From contig NZ_JBLXDO010000003.1 of the NCBI RefSeq assembly GCF_048263965.1, positions 62,001 through 126,000 of the forward strand: a stretch of 64,000 nt of DNA, written 5' to 3'. The notes below the pieces were generated by a model, which was given only the letters and a program-made list of their open reading frames with translations, did not search any database and was not told the DNA's origin. Shown here in pieces: positions 52,088 through 60,557 of the stretch. The stretch is from Ferrimonas sp048263965. GTDB lineage: Bacteria > Pseudomonadota > Gammaproteobacteria > Enterobacterales > Shewanellaceae. The position numbers and the translations under genes were made by a program. Position 1 is the first letter of the stretch; every line of letters begins with the position of its first letter.

Positions 52088-53671
52088 TTACTGGGTTACT
52101 GCCGTGGCACGATTGGGCGCACACAGGCGTCGCAATACCAGCACCACCAGTAACAAACCCAGAGTCGCGGCGCCAAAGCCCAGGACAACCGAACCTGTGA
52201 TGCCCAGCACCAGGTAGCCCGCCAGAGAGATCACCGCCGTCAGCACCGCATAGGGCAACTGAGTGGTCACGTGGTCAATGTGGTGACAGCCTGCACCTGT
52301 GGAGGAGAGGATGGTGGTGTCAGAGATGGGCGAGCAATGATCGCCAAACACCGCCCCGGCCAGCACAGAAGAGAGCATGGGCAGCATCAGCGCCAGATCA
52401 ACCGCCTCCGCCATGTTGGCGGCGATGGGCAACATGATGGCGAAGGTGCCCCAGCTGGTGCCGGTGGCGAAAGCGGCAAAACCACTCAGGACAAACAGCA
52501 GTGCCGGCAGGGACCAGGCGGGCAGGTTGCCCTGGGCCAGAGACGCCATGTACTCACCGGTGTTGAGATCGCTGATGATGCCGGCAATGGTCCAAGCGAA
52601 CAGCAAAATGTAGATGGCAGGCAGCATCGACTTGGTGCCGCTGATCACCGCCTTCACCATATACCCCACGGGCACGCCCTGCATCAGGCTGAACATCAGG
52701 GTAAAGATCACCCCGGCCAGGCCGGAGTAGAACAGGGACCAGGCCACATCGGTGTTTTCGAAAGCGCCGATCAGGCTGAAGGCTTTGCCATCGGCGGCCA
52801 GGGCCTGGTTGCCGGAGAACAGCATCAGAGCCACGGTGATGGCGATCAGGAAGCCGATGGGGGCCACCAGGCCGGCCACCCGGCCGTTGTCCGCTTCAGG
52901 CAGATCCAGCTCCTCACCTGGGGGCACGCCGCGTGACTCCTCCCACAGCTGACCGGCACGGGCACGTTGCTCGGCCCGAGCCAGGGCACCGAAGTCCAGG
53001 CCAAAGTAGACCACCGCCAGCAGCAGCAGGAAGGCGAAGATGGCGTAGAAGTTCATGGGAACCATCTGGATAAAAGCGCTCAGGTAACCGATTTCCGTCA
53101 TGCCATGGGTGGTGAGCAGGCCACCAATCAGGGCGATGATGTACGCCCCCCAGGAGGAGATGGGGGAGATCACGCAGATGGGCGCCGAAGTGGAATCGAT
53201 GCAATAGGCCAGCTTCTCCCGGGACACCTTATAGTGATCGGTCACCGGTCGGGCTACGGACCCCACCACCAGGGTGTTGAAGTAGTCATCGATGAAGATC
53301 ACCACACCCAGCACCATGGTCATCAGCTTGGCATCACGTCCAGAGCGAATCCGCTTGCGGGCCCAGGCGGCAAAAGCCCGGGTCGCGCCGGAGACGGAGA
53401 TCAGGGCAGTCATGATCCCCAGTAGCACCAGGAACCCAAGGGTATAGAGGTTCCAGGCGGCGGGCGCCCCATCGTCCCACACCAGGGTCAGGGCGCGGCC
53501 AGAAAGCTCGGACAGCGCCGCCATGGGCGAGAACTCTACCAGCATCAGGGTACCCAGCAGGATGCCCAGCCCGAGAGAGAGCAAAACCTTGCGGGTCATA
53601 ATCGCCATCCCAATAGCAACCAGGGGAGGCAGAAGAGAGAGTGCCGAATCGGCGTAACTAATTAAGGCCAT
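52088..53671 (-). CDS. lysW: NhaC-family transporter, predicted lysine importer LysW
   Basis: A 527-residue inner-membrane protein with about twelve hydrophobic segments and NhaC-superfamily motifs (VVIFIDDYFNTLVVGSVARP, CIDSTSAPICVISPISSWGAY in part, FGDHCSPISDTTILSSTGAGC). Its mRNA leader carries a lysine riboswitch, which makes it a member of the LysW lysine-transporter group rather than a plain Na+/H+ exchanger. ATG 53671 is chosen over TTG 53707 because it gives a membrane-protein-like N terminus, though its ribosome site is poor (AAGA). A terminator-like stem follows the gene. Confidence 0.88.
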   Translation of the reverse strand: MALISYADSALSLLPPLVAIGMAIMTRKVLLSLGLGILLGTLMLVEFSPMAALSELSGRALTLVWDDGAPAAWNLYTLGFLVLLGIMTALISVSGATRAFAAWARKRIRSGRDAKLMTMVLGVVIFIDDYFNTLVVGSVARPVTDHYKVSREKLAYCIDSTSAPICVISPISSWGAYIIALIGGLLTTHGMTEIGYLSAFIQMVPMNFYAIFAFLLLLAVVYFGLDFGALARAEQRARAGQLWEESRGVPPGEELDLPEADNGRVAGLVAPIGFLIAITVALMLFSGNQALAADGKAFSLIGAFENTDVAWSLFYSGLAGVIFTLMFSLMQGVPVGYMVKAVISGTKSMLPAIYILLFAWTIAGIISDLNTGEYMASLAQGNLPAWSLPALLFVLSGFAAFATGTSWGTFAIMLPIAANMAEAVDLALMLPMLSSVLAGAVFGDHCSPISDTTILSSTGAGCHHIDHVTTQLPYAVLTAVISLAGYLVLGITGSVVLGFGAATLGLLLVVLVLRRLCAPNRATAVTQ

Positions 53672-53775
53672 CGTTATCTTATCGTTGTGGATTAGCGATG
53701 GAGGCAACTGACACGACTGTGCGTCGAGGGAGGGATATGCAGAGAATTGAAACCCACCTTCCTTTCAGTAGCGCT

Positions 53776-53965
53776 CCATAGTAAAAAAGCATCCGAGTTC
53801 CTCTCGGAATTTACTATGGCAGTGCTGCTCCTGTTAAAAGCAGCCCCAGCGACCAGGGATGATGCCCTGCCCACTTCGGCATCGACTCCTTTCCACCGGC
53901 GTCGTCGGGTATCAACCTCGACCGGCGTACTGATAGGCGATGCGCCTCTACCTAAATCGGTACTC
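53776..53965 (-). promoter_or_regulatory. Lysine riboswitch (L-box) with terminator platform
   Basis: On the minus strand the conserved parts appear in order: GGTAGAGGCGC (near 53951), AGTA (53931), GGTGGAAAGGAGTC (53897), GCCGAAG (53880) and GCTGGGGCTGC (53850). The platform is a hairpin in which CCATAGTAAA (53819) pairs with TTTACTATGG (53785), containing CCGAG/CTCGG and a T6 run that together look like an intrinsic terminator. Lysine should switch the transporter gene off. Confidence 0.93.
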
Positions 53966-54030
53966 GCAAAAAGCGAAGGCGGCATTCTAACCGCAAGTGT
54001 CCCTCACTTGTCCGGCAGATGCCGCCATAA

Positions 54031-54046
54031 TGTGAGTCAAGTCACA
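54031..54046. promoter_or_regulatory. Perfect CRP-type site before lysine riboswitch
   Basis: TGTGA-GTCAAG-TCACA matches the CRP consensus at all ten fixed positions. A -10-like TAGAAT on the minus strand (53989-53984) predicts a start near 53977 and puts the site centre at about -61.5, the class I activator position. Confidence 0.7.
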
Positions 54047-54047
54047 T

Positions 54048-54974
54048 TTATAACAGTTCCGTGAGCTTAGGAACAGCCTCAAACAGGTCTGCTTCCAGGC
54101 CGTAATCGGCAATCTGGAATATAGGCGCGTCCGGGTCCTTGTTGATCGCTACGATCACCTTGGACTCCTTCATGCCCGCCAGATGCTGAATGGCGCCGGA
54201 GATCCCCACGGCAATGTAGAGATCCGGAGCAACGATCTTACCTGTCTGGCCCACCTGCAGGTCATTGGCCACAAAGCCTGCGTCCACAGCCGCCCTGGAT
54301 GCACCGATGGCGGCGCCCAGTTTGTCCGCCAGCTGTTCGATCAGGGCAAAGTTCTCGCCGCTGCCCAGTCCACGGCCACCGGAGATCACCACCCGTGCCG
54401 CACCCAGTTCTGGGCGCTCGGACTCAACCAGCTCCTCACCGACAAACTGAGTCAGCTCGTTCGCCTTGACGCTGTCCAGAGCATGAATCTCGGCCGGAGC
54501 CTGCTCAGCCACCGCATCAAAGGCACTGGTGCGAATGGTCAGCAGCTTTTTCTCATCCAGGCTCTGCACCGTTGCCAGGGCATTGCCCGCATAGATAGGA
54601 CGAACGAAGGTATCGTCAGATTCGATGGCAATGACATCGGAGTGCTGAGCAACATCCAGCAGGGCCGCAGCCCGAGGCAGCATATCTTTGCCCTTGGCAC
54701 TGGCGGCGGCCAGAATGTGGCTGTACTCGCCAGCCAGTTCCACCACCAGGGCGGCCACAGGCTCCGCCATCTGATGGGCGTAAGCCGGGTTGTCCGCCAC
54801 CAGCACCTTGGTGATGCCGGCAAGCTTGGCGCCCTGCTCCGCGGCGGCCGTTGCCTTATCGTCGGCCACCAGCAGATGAAGGTCCTGACCCAGAGCCGAG
54901 GCGGCACCCACCACCTTGGCGCAATCGGCACTCAGGCCCTGCTTGTCTACTTCTGCAATAATGAGGATCGCCAT
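54048..54974 (-). CDS. etfA: Electron transfer flavoprotein, alpha subunit
   Basis: A 308-residue ETF-alpha with the C-terminal FAD domain signature (VVISGGRGLGSGENF, LGAAIGASRAAVDAGF, GQTGKIVAPDLYIAVGISGAIQH in part). It takes electrons from acyl-CoA dehydrogenases encoded in the two branched-chain operons of this window and passes them on to ETF-quinone oxidoreductase. It overlaps etfB by one base (TAATG). Confidence 0.97.
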   Translation of the reverse strand: MAILIIAEVDKQGLSADCAKVVGAASALGQDLHLLVADDKATAAAEQGAKLAGITKVLVADNPAYAHQMAEPVAALVVELAGEYSHILAAASAKGKDMLPRAAALLDVAQHSDVIAIESDDTFVRPIYAGNALATVQSLDEKKLLTIRTSAFDAVAEQAPAEIHALDSVKANELTQFVGEELVESERPELGAARVVISGGRGLGSGENFALIEQLADKLGAAIGASRAAVDAGFVANDLQVGQTGKIVAPDLYIAVGISGAIQHLAGMKESKVIVAINKDPDAPIFQIADYGLEADLFEAVPKLTELL

Positions 54975-55723
54975 TACACCACCTTCGCTTCATTCTTCAG
55001 CTTATCCACCAGCTCTTCCACTGAGCCCACCATGATGCCACCGCTGCGCTCAGCGGGCGCAGCCACCTTCAGCGTCTTCTGATGAGACCCCAGCTGCAGC
55101 TCAAAGTCCGCCACAGTCACTGTCTCCAGAGGCTTACGCTTGGCCTTCATGATGTTGGGCAGGGAGGCATACCTGGGTTCATTGAGACGCAGGTCCGCTG
55201 ATACCACCGCCGGCAGCTTCACGTTCAGGATCTGAATCCCACCATCTATCTCTCGGGCCACCTTAATCTGGTCACCCTCCACTTCCACACTGGAGGCAAA
55301 GGTCGCCTGACCCATACCGGCCAGTGCCGCGGTCATCTGAGCGGTCTGGTTGTTGTCGCCGTCAATAGACTGCTTGCCAAAGAGCACCAGAGAGGGCTGC
55401 TCCTTATCAATCACCGCCTTGAGCACCTTGGCAACAGAAAGAGGCTCCAGAGCATCATCATGCTCCACCAGAATCCCTCTGTCGGCGCCCAGCGCCATGG
55501 CGGTCCGCAGCTGCTCCTGAGCCACCTTGGGCCCAATTGACACTGCAATAATCTCATCAGCGTGGCCTTTCTCCTTCAGCCTTACCGCTTCCTCTACTGC
55601 GATCTCGCAGAAGGGGTTGATCGCCATCTTCAGATTGGCCAACTCGACATCGGTCTCGTCTGCCTTAACCCTTACTTTTACATAGGGGTCGACCACCCGC
55701 TTAATGGGAACCAGAATCTTCAT
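54974..55723 (-). CDS. etfB: Electron transfer flavoprotein, beta subunit
   Basis: A 249-residue ETF-beta. Signature segments: VKVRVKADETDVEL (N-terminal half) and the loop DGDNNQTAQMTAALAG, and the conserved C-terminal PNIMKAKRKPLETV. Forms the heterodimer with EtfA; it carries AMP. The ATG at 55723 has AAAGGA. A perfect palindrome of LiuR type overlaps the -35 box of its promoter, so it is predicted to be turned down when LiuR is bound. Confidence 0.97.
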   Translation of the reverse strand: MKILVPIKRVVDPYVKVRVKADETDVELANLKMAINPFCEIAVEEAVRLKEKGHADEIIAVSIGPKVAQEQLRTAMALGADRGILVEHDDALEPLSVAKVLKAVIDKEQPSLVLFGKQSIDGDNNQTAQMTAALAGMGQATFASSVEVEGDQIKVAREIDGGIQILNVKLPAVVSADLRLNEPRYASLPNIMKAKRKPLETVTVADFELQLGSHQKTLKVAAPAERSGGIMVGSVEELVDKLKNEAKVV

Positions 55724-55774
55724 AGTACGTCCTTTGTTGAGCGCCGGAATCGACTTTGCCTAACACTGCCCACC

Positions 55775-55803
55775 ACTCTAATTACTGTTGACGTTAACGT
55801 CAA
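55775..55803 (-). promoter_or_regulatory. etfBA promoter with embedded LiuR-type operator
   Basis: The perfect palindrome TTGACGTTAACGTCAA (55788-55803) begins with the -35 box TTGACG; 17 bases later comes the -10 TAGAGT (55780-55775). The layout fits repression at the -35. The palindrome has the same 16-base size and ACG/CGT half-sites as those at 18579 and 41021. Confidence 0.7.
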
Positions 55804-56034
55804 CCTGAACCAAGGTCGCAGGGCACCGATGAAGCGGCGAATCCGCCTCAGGTGAGATTCCAATGACTTTTAAAAAGGAAGATGAACTTTAACAAAAGTA
55901 AAATGTCATCATTTGGGAATGCAAAACTCTATTTAAACCCTAAATTATTCGGAATATTTTGCAGACAAGTAATATTTTGCATGCTAGTCTAAACACTGAT
56001 CTATTTGCACACTCATATTTAGGTTGATTCAACG
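55804..56034 (+). other. AT-rich promoter region of hns
   Basis: No ORF. A-rich with ATTTTGCATGCTAGTCTAAAC near 55970-55995 that may contain an extended -10 (TGCTAGTCT). Such curved AT-rich DNA is typical for hns, whose product represses its own gene in enteric bacteria. Confidence 0.45.
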
Positions 56035-56433
56035 ATGGCTGATTTCCTCGAAATTTTGACTCACGGTCGCCGCTTGAAGGCTCAAGTTAAAGAGCTGGAG
56101 CTGGATGAACTGAAAGACGTAATTGCTAAACTTCAAAAGATTGCCGATGAGCGCGAAACTGAAGCTGAAGCTGAAGAAGCTGCTCAAGCCGAGCGTCTGG
56201 CGAAAATTGAAGCAATTCGTAAGCAACTGGCCGAAGATGGTATTAGCGTAGATGAGCTGAATGCTCTGGAAGGCGCTTCTCCTCGTCGCAAACGTGCTCC
56301 TCGCCCTGCCAAATACCAAATTGAAGTAGATGGCGAGATGATTACCTGGACCGGTCAAGGCCGTACCCCTAAGGCAATCAAGGAAAAGCTGGACCAAGGT
56401 CACTCTCTGGAAGAGTTCCTGATCGAGCAATAA
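56035..56433 (+). CDS. hns: H-NS family nucleoid protein
   Basis: A 132-residue protein: N-terminal coiled-coil dimerisation region (about 1-65), acidic/alanine-rich central dimerisation region, basic linker (SPRRKRAPRPAKY) and C-terminal DNA-binding domain with the TWTGQGRTPKAI core, whose Q-G-R inserts in the AT-rich minor groove. It compacts the chromosome and silences AT-rich foreign DNA. Codon use (GCT, GAA, CGT) is clearly different from its GC-rich neighbours and typical of highly expressed genes. Followed by a terminator and a long non-coding stretch. Confidence 0.95.
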   Translation: MADFLEILTHGRRLKAQVKELELDELKDVIAKLQKIADERETEAEAEEAAQAERLAKIEAIRKQLAEDGISVDELNALEGASPRRKRAPRPAKYQIEVDGEMITWTGQGRTPKAIKEKLDQGHSLEEFLIEQ

Positions 56434-56452
56434 ACTCGAGTTTCCTGAAAAA

Positions 56453-56479
56453 GCGGTCGCCATAGGCGGCCGTTTTTTT
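56453..56479 (+). terminator. Terminator after hns
   Basis: CGGTCGCC/GGCGGCCG stem (one T-G wobble), loop ATA, followed by seven T. Confidence 0.9.
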
Positions 56480-57281
56480 ATGCCTGTTGGAAATAGAGGC
56501 TACTGTATCACTTACTGATATAAACTATTCCTCCAGGGCATAAGGGATCTCACACCGCCCCGCCAGCAATATGATAAAAGCTTTTACAATCATGCACTAA
56601 CACTATGTCCGCAGGCCCTTGTCCAACTATTGCCCTAGCCATATCCCTAACCCAAGTGTATAACCGCCGGTCCACTACCCCCTTGAGACATTCTCCTCAC
56701 CTGCAGAAGATATGACATTTCAATTGCGCAGATTGAGGCGGGATAAAAGCGAAGCTGAATTTAAGCTGAATATACAATTGCGCCAGCCGTGATATCGAAG
56801 AATAGAAACCTTTGATAACCAGGTGTCACCACTCAGCTGGTCTTTATTGAGCTCGACAAGGTCAGAATGACCCTTTCAATTCAGCATTTTTGTGAGCCAT
56901 TGTTGAGCATGACCCAACACCAGCCGAGCCGACAGAGCTCATGCCATGGGTATTTCTACACTCTTTTTAAGGCTGGGGCGATTTCGAAGTAACCAAATGT
57001 TAACTCCCGGTCTCTATAACAGGAGGTATATGCTCCGGGCCCTTTAACCTATCCAATAACTCATAGGTTAATGCTGCCGAACTCCGGCGGCCCTTCTTTG
57101 TCATCTCGTCCGAACAACTAGGACAACAATCTGGTCAAATTTACACCAGCATCGAAATCAATCTGGCCGAAGAAGAGTTATAAGTGGGTATTATATTTCG
57201 CCCCGAGGCCGCCTCTTACTTTCTCAGGCCACATATACGCTGTGTTACACTAAAGCGATAAAAGTGCCAAAGAGATCCCCC
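56480..57281. other. ~800-bp non-coding, moderately AT-rich stretch
   Basis: No ORF of more than 60 codons on either strand, and no match to known RNA families that I can see. Items found: direct repeats CAATTGCGC at 56721 and 56775 enclosing tandem AAGCTGAAT at 56752 and 56763 (11-bp period); hairpins at 56819-56842 (ACCAG/CTGGT) and 56860-56872 (GGTCA/TGACC); a 5-codon reading frame at 57030 with a strong AGGAGG site, and a following 8-bp hairpin (57045-57070). GC content is lower than that of the adjacent operons. It may be a decayed element or a regulatory/small-RNA region. Confidence 0.55.
56721..56783. repeat. Nested short direct repeats
   Basis: CAATTGCGC occurs at 56721-56729 and 56775-56783; between them AAGCTGAAT occurs at 56752-56760 and 56763-56771. 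Equal phasing (11 and 54 bases) suggests protein-binding sites. Confidence 0.5.
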
Positions 57282-57647
57282 ATGAGACACTCCATCATCG
57301 CCACACTCCTGTTACTTGGTGGCTGCAGTGCCAACTTCGAGTTCAACAGCAACTTGGACTCCGAGGCTACCCGAGACTATTTCAAAGCAGGTCAGGTTGC
57401 CCTGCATCTGGGCGAGACACCGCCCCCGGGTAAAGACCTCGGTTGGCTGGAAGCCACCAGCTGCCAACAGCGACAGGCGGACCCCGCCGCCAGCCCTGCG
57501 GATGCCAGAACCCAACTGCGCCGCAAAACGGCAGAGCTGGGGGGCAATGCCCTCTGGGTAAGCCGATGTGTGTCACTGCCCGCTGATGACCACTGTCTCT
57601 CCGCCATCACCTGCTACGGCCAGGCTTTGCAACAACATGAAGATTGA
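57282..57647 (+). CDS. rcsF: RcsF-family outer-membrane lipoprotein
   Basis: A 121-residue lipoprotein with lipobox L-G-G-C (Cys15) and four later cysteines at 61, 96, 105 and 111. Their spacing (35, 9, 6) is exactly that of E. coli RcsF Cys74, 109, 118 and 124, which form two nested disulfides. The DLGWLEATSCQ motif also fits. RcsF senses envelope stress and, in enterics, signals through the Rcs phosphorelay. It precedes trmO by overlap, the same neighbourhood as in E. coli, which supports the call. ATG 57282 is preferred to 57264 because the lipoprotein signal starts there. Confidence 0.88.
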   Translation: MRHSIIATLLLLGGCSANFEFNSNLDSEATRDYFKAGQVALHLGETPPPGKDLGWLEATSCQQRQADPAASPADARTQLRRKTAELGGNALWVSRCVSLPADDHCLSAITCYGQALQQHED

Positions 57648-58344
57648 GATTGAACCTGTCGCCATCTGCCGCTCCCCCTATAAGCAGAAATTTGCCATTC
57701 CCCGCCAACCGCGACTGGTGCCCGCAGCCGTCGGTCGGCTGGAGCTGCAGGGGGAGTGCAACAACCCCGATCTGCTCAGAGGGCTGGAGCAGTTCGATAC
57801 TCTTTGGCTGATCTTCGCCTTCCACGAGAACCTGGCTCAAGGGTGGAAGCCGACGGTTAGACCTCCCAGACTGGGCGGCAACACCCGGGTCGGGGTGTTC
57901 GCCACCCGGGCCACCTTCAGGCCCAATGGCCTGGGGTTGTCAGCGGTAAAACTGAAAGGTATCGGCCAGCACAAGGGGCAACACTACATAGAGGTAGAGG
58001 GGATTGATCTGCTGGATGGCACCCCCATCTACGACATCAAGCCCTATATTCCCTACTCCGATGCCTTGCCTGACGCATCGGGAGGCTTCGCCCAGGAGGC
58101 GCCCCCCTCCATGACCATGGAGGCCAGCCCTCAGGGCAGCGCAGCCCTGACAAGGGCCGAAGCGCTCTGTCCCGGCTTTACTGAACTGGCCTCTCAAGTG
58201 CTGGCCCAGGATCCCCGTCCCGGGTACAAGAGGGAGGAGGGGGAGCGCATCTATGGTGTCCAGTTGCATCAGTTTGATCTGCGCTGGCAGGTAAAAGGGG
58301 GTCGCAACCTGGTGGTGGATGTGGTCCCAGTGGAGAGTTCATGA
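57637..58344 (+). CDS. trmO: tRNA (adenine-N6)-methyltransferase TrmO
   Basis: A 235-residue YaeB/TsaA-family enzyme, the same size as E. coli TrmO. The N-terminal domain has EPVAICRSPYKQKF, RQPRLVP and DTLWLIFAFHEN, followed by RPPRLGG, GVFATRATFRPNGLGLSAVKL and GIDLLDGTPIYDIKPYIPYSD; a C-terminal domain follows. It N6-methylates threonylcarbamoyladenosine at tRNA position 37. The start at 57637 lies inside rcsF (11-base overlap), and the stop overlaps the next gene as ATGA, so the three genes form a tight operon. The frame from 57568 is leader. Confidence 0.95.
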   Translation: MKIEIEPVAICRSPYKQKFAIPRQPRLVPAAVGRLELQGECNNPDLLRGLEQFDTLWLIFAFHENLAQGWKPTVRPPRLGGNTRVGVFATRATFRPNGLGLSAVKLKGIGQHKGQHYIEVEGIDLLDGTPIYDIKPYIPYSDALPDASGGFAQEAPPSMTMEASPQGSAALTRAEALCPGFTELASQVLAQDPRPGYKREEGERIYGVQLHQFDLRWQVKGGRNLVVDVVPVESS

Positions 58345-58949
58345 GCGAGCGTTACCGGGAGCAACACAAGCGGCGCCTGAACTGGATGCCCTGGCTCTAC
58401 TACCGCCTCAAGCCCAAACACCTCGAGTGGGCCCGTCCCTGGCAACAAGCCCTGCAACAGGAACTGGAATCGATGGAGAGCGTCAGCTTTGGCCAGGAGT
58501 GCTTTCTCGCTGAAGAGTGTGCCATCTTCGCCGAACCCGGCAGAGAGGTGAAGATCGGTGACCGCTGCATGCTGGCCACCGGCAGCTTCCTTCATGGTCC
58601 CATTACCCTGGGAAACGAGGTAAGCATCAACCACGGCTGCAGCCTGGATGGTGGACGGGCGGGCCTGACCATCGGCGATCAGAGCCGCCTGGCCAATAAC
58701 GTCAGCATCTATGCCTTTAACCACGGCATGGAGCTGGATCGTCCCCTCTACCAGCAGGGGGTCAGCTCCAAAGGGGTCACCATAGGCAAGGATGTGTGGG
58801 TCGGCGCCAGGGCCAGCATCGTCGACGGCGTTACCATTGGCGATCACGCTGTGGTCGGTATGGGGGCGGTGGTCACCCGGGATGTCCCCCCCTATACCAA
58901 GGTGGCGGGCAACCCGGCCCGCATCATCGGCGACCGCCGGGATCCCTGA
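58341..58949 (+). CDS. Hexapeptide-repeat acyltransferase
   Basis: A 202-residue left-handed beta-helix protein with repeated [LIV]GxxxxI turns (VKIGDRCML, ITLGNEVSI, LTIGDQSRL, VTIGKDVWV, VTIGDHAVV) and the C-terminal acetyltransferase end VPPYTKVAGNPARII. His-containing NHG segments match the catalytic histidine region. It acylates a sugar or similar acceptor, with acetyl-CoA the likely donor; family resembles maltose/galactoside O-acetyltransferases. It overlaps trmO by four bases. Its role in an rcsF-trmO operon is not explained. Confidence 0.88.
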   Translation: MSERYREQHKRRLNWMPWLYYRLKPKHLEWARPWQQALQQELESMESVSFGQECFLAEECAIFAEPGREVKIGDRCMLATGSFLHGPITLGNEVSINHGCSLDGGRAGLTIGDQSRLANNVSIYAFNHGMELDRPLYQQGVSSKGVTIGKDVWVGARASIVDGVTIGDHAVVGMGAVVTRDVPPYTKVAGNPARIIGDRRDP

Positions 58950-58979
58950 CCACACTCCGGAAACCCTGCCTCGCGCAGA

Positions 58980-60557
58980 TTAGCCCAGACTCAGGTCTCC
59001 GCGCTCCTGGTTGTGATAGGCCACCTGGTTGCGCCCCTGGCTCTTGGCCTTATACAGTGCCTTGTCCGCCAGCTCGAAGAACTGCTCCGGAGTCTGGTCC
59101 ACCTCAGGCACCACGGTGGCCACCCCGATGCTGATGGTGACATAGCCACAGATGTCCGACCCCTCATGGGGAATCCCCAGGGCCTCCACCATGGCTCTGA
59201 GGCTGTCGGCAAACTTCACCGCCTTACGCCCGGTTTCAGGCAACACGGCGGCAAACTCCTCACCGCCATAGCGGGCCAGCAGGTCTCGGGGCCGATTAAG
59301 CTGACTGGAGAGCATGCGGGCGATCTTCTTCAGCACCCTGTCCCCGGCCAGGTGGCCATAACGATCGTTGTAGTTCTTGAACAGATCCACGTCGATGACA
59401 AACAGGGTTACCGGCTTGCCGGTACGGCGGGCACTCTCCCACTCCTGGCTGAGCCAGGTATCAAACTGGCGGCGATTGGCCACCTGAGTCAGACCGTCAG
59501 TGAGACTCTGTCGGGTCAGTTGCTGGTTTACCCGGTTCAGCTCTTCGGTACGAGCCCGGACCAGGGCTTCCACTTCATGGTTTCTGCGGCGCATCTGCCA
59601 CAGCATGCCACCCACGGCCAGCATTGCCATGGAGCCGCCCAGCCCCACCACATAGGGCGCCAGGCTGCGTTTGGCCGCAAAGAACTCGCCGTTGGCCATG
59701 GCCACCAGCTCCCAGCGACGCCCCGCCAGCCCGTCGAACACAAAGCTCTGAGTGCGATCCCCGACCGACACCGGATGCGGTGGCGCCCCCATCAGCTGGC
59801 GACGTGTGTCGCCTGTGGTGTCCCAGATCTGAAACTCAATGTTGGCACGCTCCCCGTCCAGGACCAGATCATGCAGCAGCTCCTCCACCTGGAACACCCC
59901 CAGCAGGTAGCCCTTAAGCAGTTTGCTGCGGCTGGCATCGGTCAGAGGCAGGCTGTGATAGATGGGCACCACCGCCATCACCACCTTGCCATAGGAGACA
60001 TCCATGGCCATGGGAGACAGCAGCAACTCACCGGCTCCCATCGCCTGGGTCAGCACGCCCATCAGTTGAGGATCCTGACTGAGATCCATCCCCAGGCGCG
60101 ACTCGTTACCACTGAAAGGGCGAAGATAATAGACGGGGAAGTATTCATTGCGGCGCTCGGCCACCACCCGCTGGCCTAGGGAGGATTCGGTGAAGCTGAA
60201 ATCGGGAAAGCGGTCGCGCATCGCCAGTTCCATCTGCTCGCGCTCCTTGTGGGCCACCCGCGGCACCCACTCCAGCGCCTTGATCTCCCGCTGCCGGGCG
60301 AGGATGCCATCGGCCACCATCTCAAACTCGTCGGCGGTGACGTTGGTGCTGCCCTGATACAGGGTAGAGAGGTAATTGAGCACCGACAGCGAGGAATCGA
60401 TGCGCCACTTTATCTGTCTGGCCTGATTACTGGCGTAGTGATCGAACTCCCTCTCCAGGGTGTACTGCTCTGTCTGGTAAAGGCGAAACGCCAACCAGGT
60501 CATCGACAGTACCCCGACCAGCACCAGACTGGTGATACCCCACCGTTCACTCTTCAT
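58980..60557 (-). CDS. CHASE-domain diguanylate cyclase
   Basis: A 525-residue membrane protein: N-terminal helix (about 8-25), periplasmic CHASE-type sensor (about 40-265), a second helix (about 295-315), a short coiled coil and a GGDEF domain. The active site reads GGEEF and an inhibitory I-site RPRD precedes it by five residues, so it should be active and product-inhibited. It makes cyclic di-GMP in answer to an extracellular small molecule. ATG 60557 has GGAG; the longer frame from 60590 adds 11 codons. Single gene, between the acyltransferase and proS genes. Confidence 0.93.
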   Translation of the reverse strand: MKSERWGITSLVLVGVLSMTWLAFRLYQTEQYTLEREFDHYASNQARQIKWRIDSSLSVLNYLSTLYQGSTNVTADEFEMVADGILARQREIKALEWVPRVAHKEREQMELAMRDRFPDFSFTESSLGQRVVAERRNEYFPVYYLRPFSGNESRLGMDLSQDPQLMGVLTQAMGAGELLLSPMAMDVSYGKVVMAVVPIYHSLPLTDASRSKLLKGYLLGVFQVEELLHDLVLDGERANIEFQIWDTTGDTRRQLMGAPPHPVSVGDRTQSFVFDGLAGRRWELVAMANGEFFAAKRSLAPYVVGLGGSMAMLAVGGMLWQMRRRNHEVEALVRARTEELNRVNQQLTRQSLTDGLTQVANRRQFDTWLSQEWESARRTGKPVTLFVIDVDLFKNYNDRYGHLAGDRVLKKIARMLSSQLNRPRDLLARYGGEEFAAVLPETGRKAVKFADSLRAMVEALGIPHEGSDICGYVTISIGVATVVPEVDQTPEQFFELADKALYKAKSQGRNQVAYHNQERGDLSLG

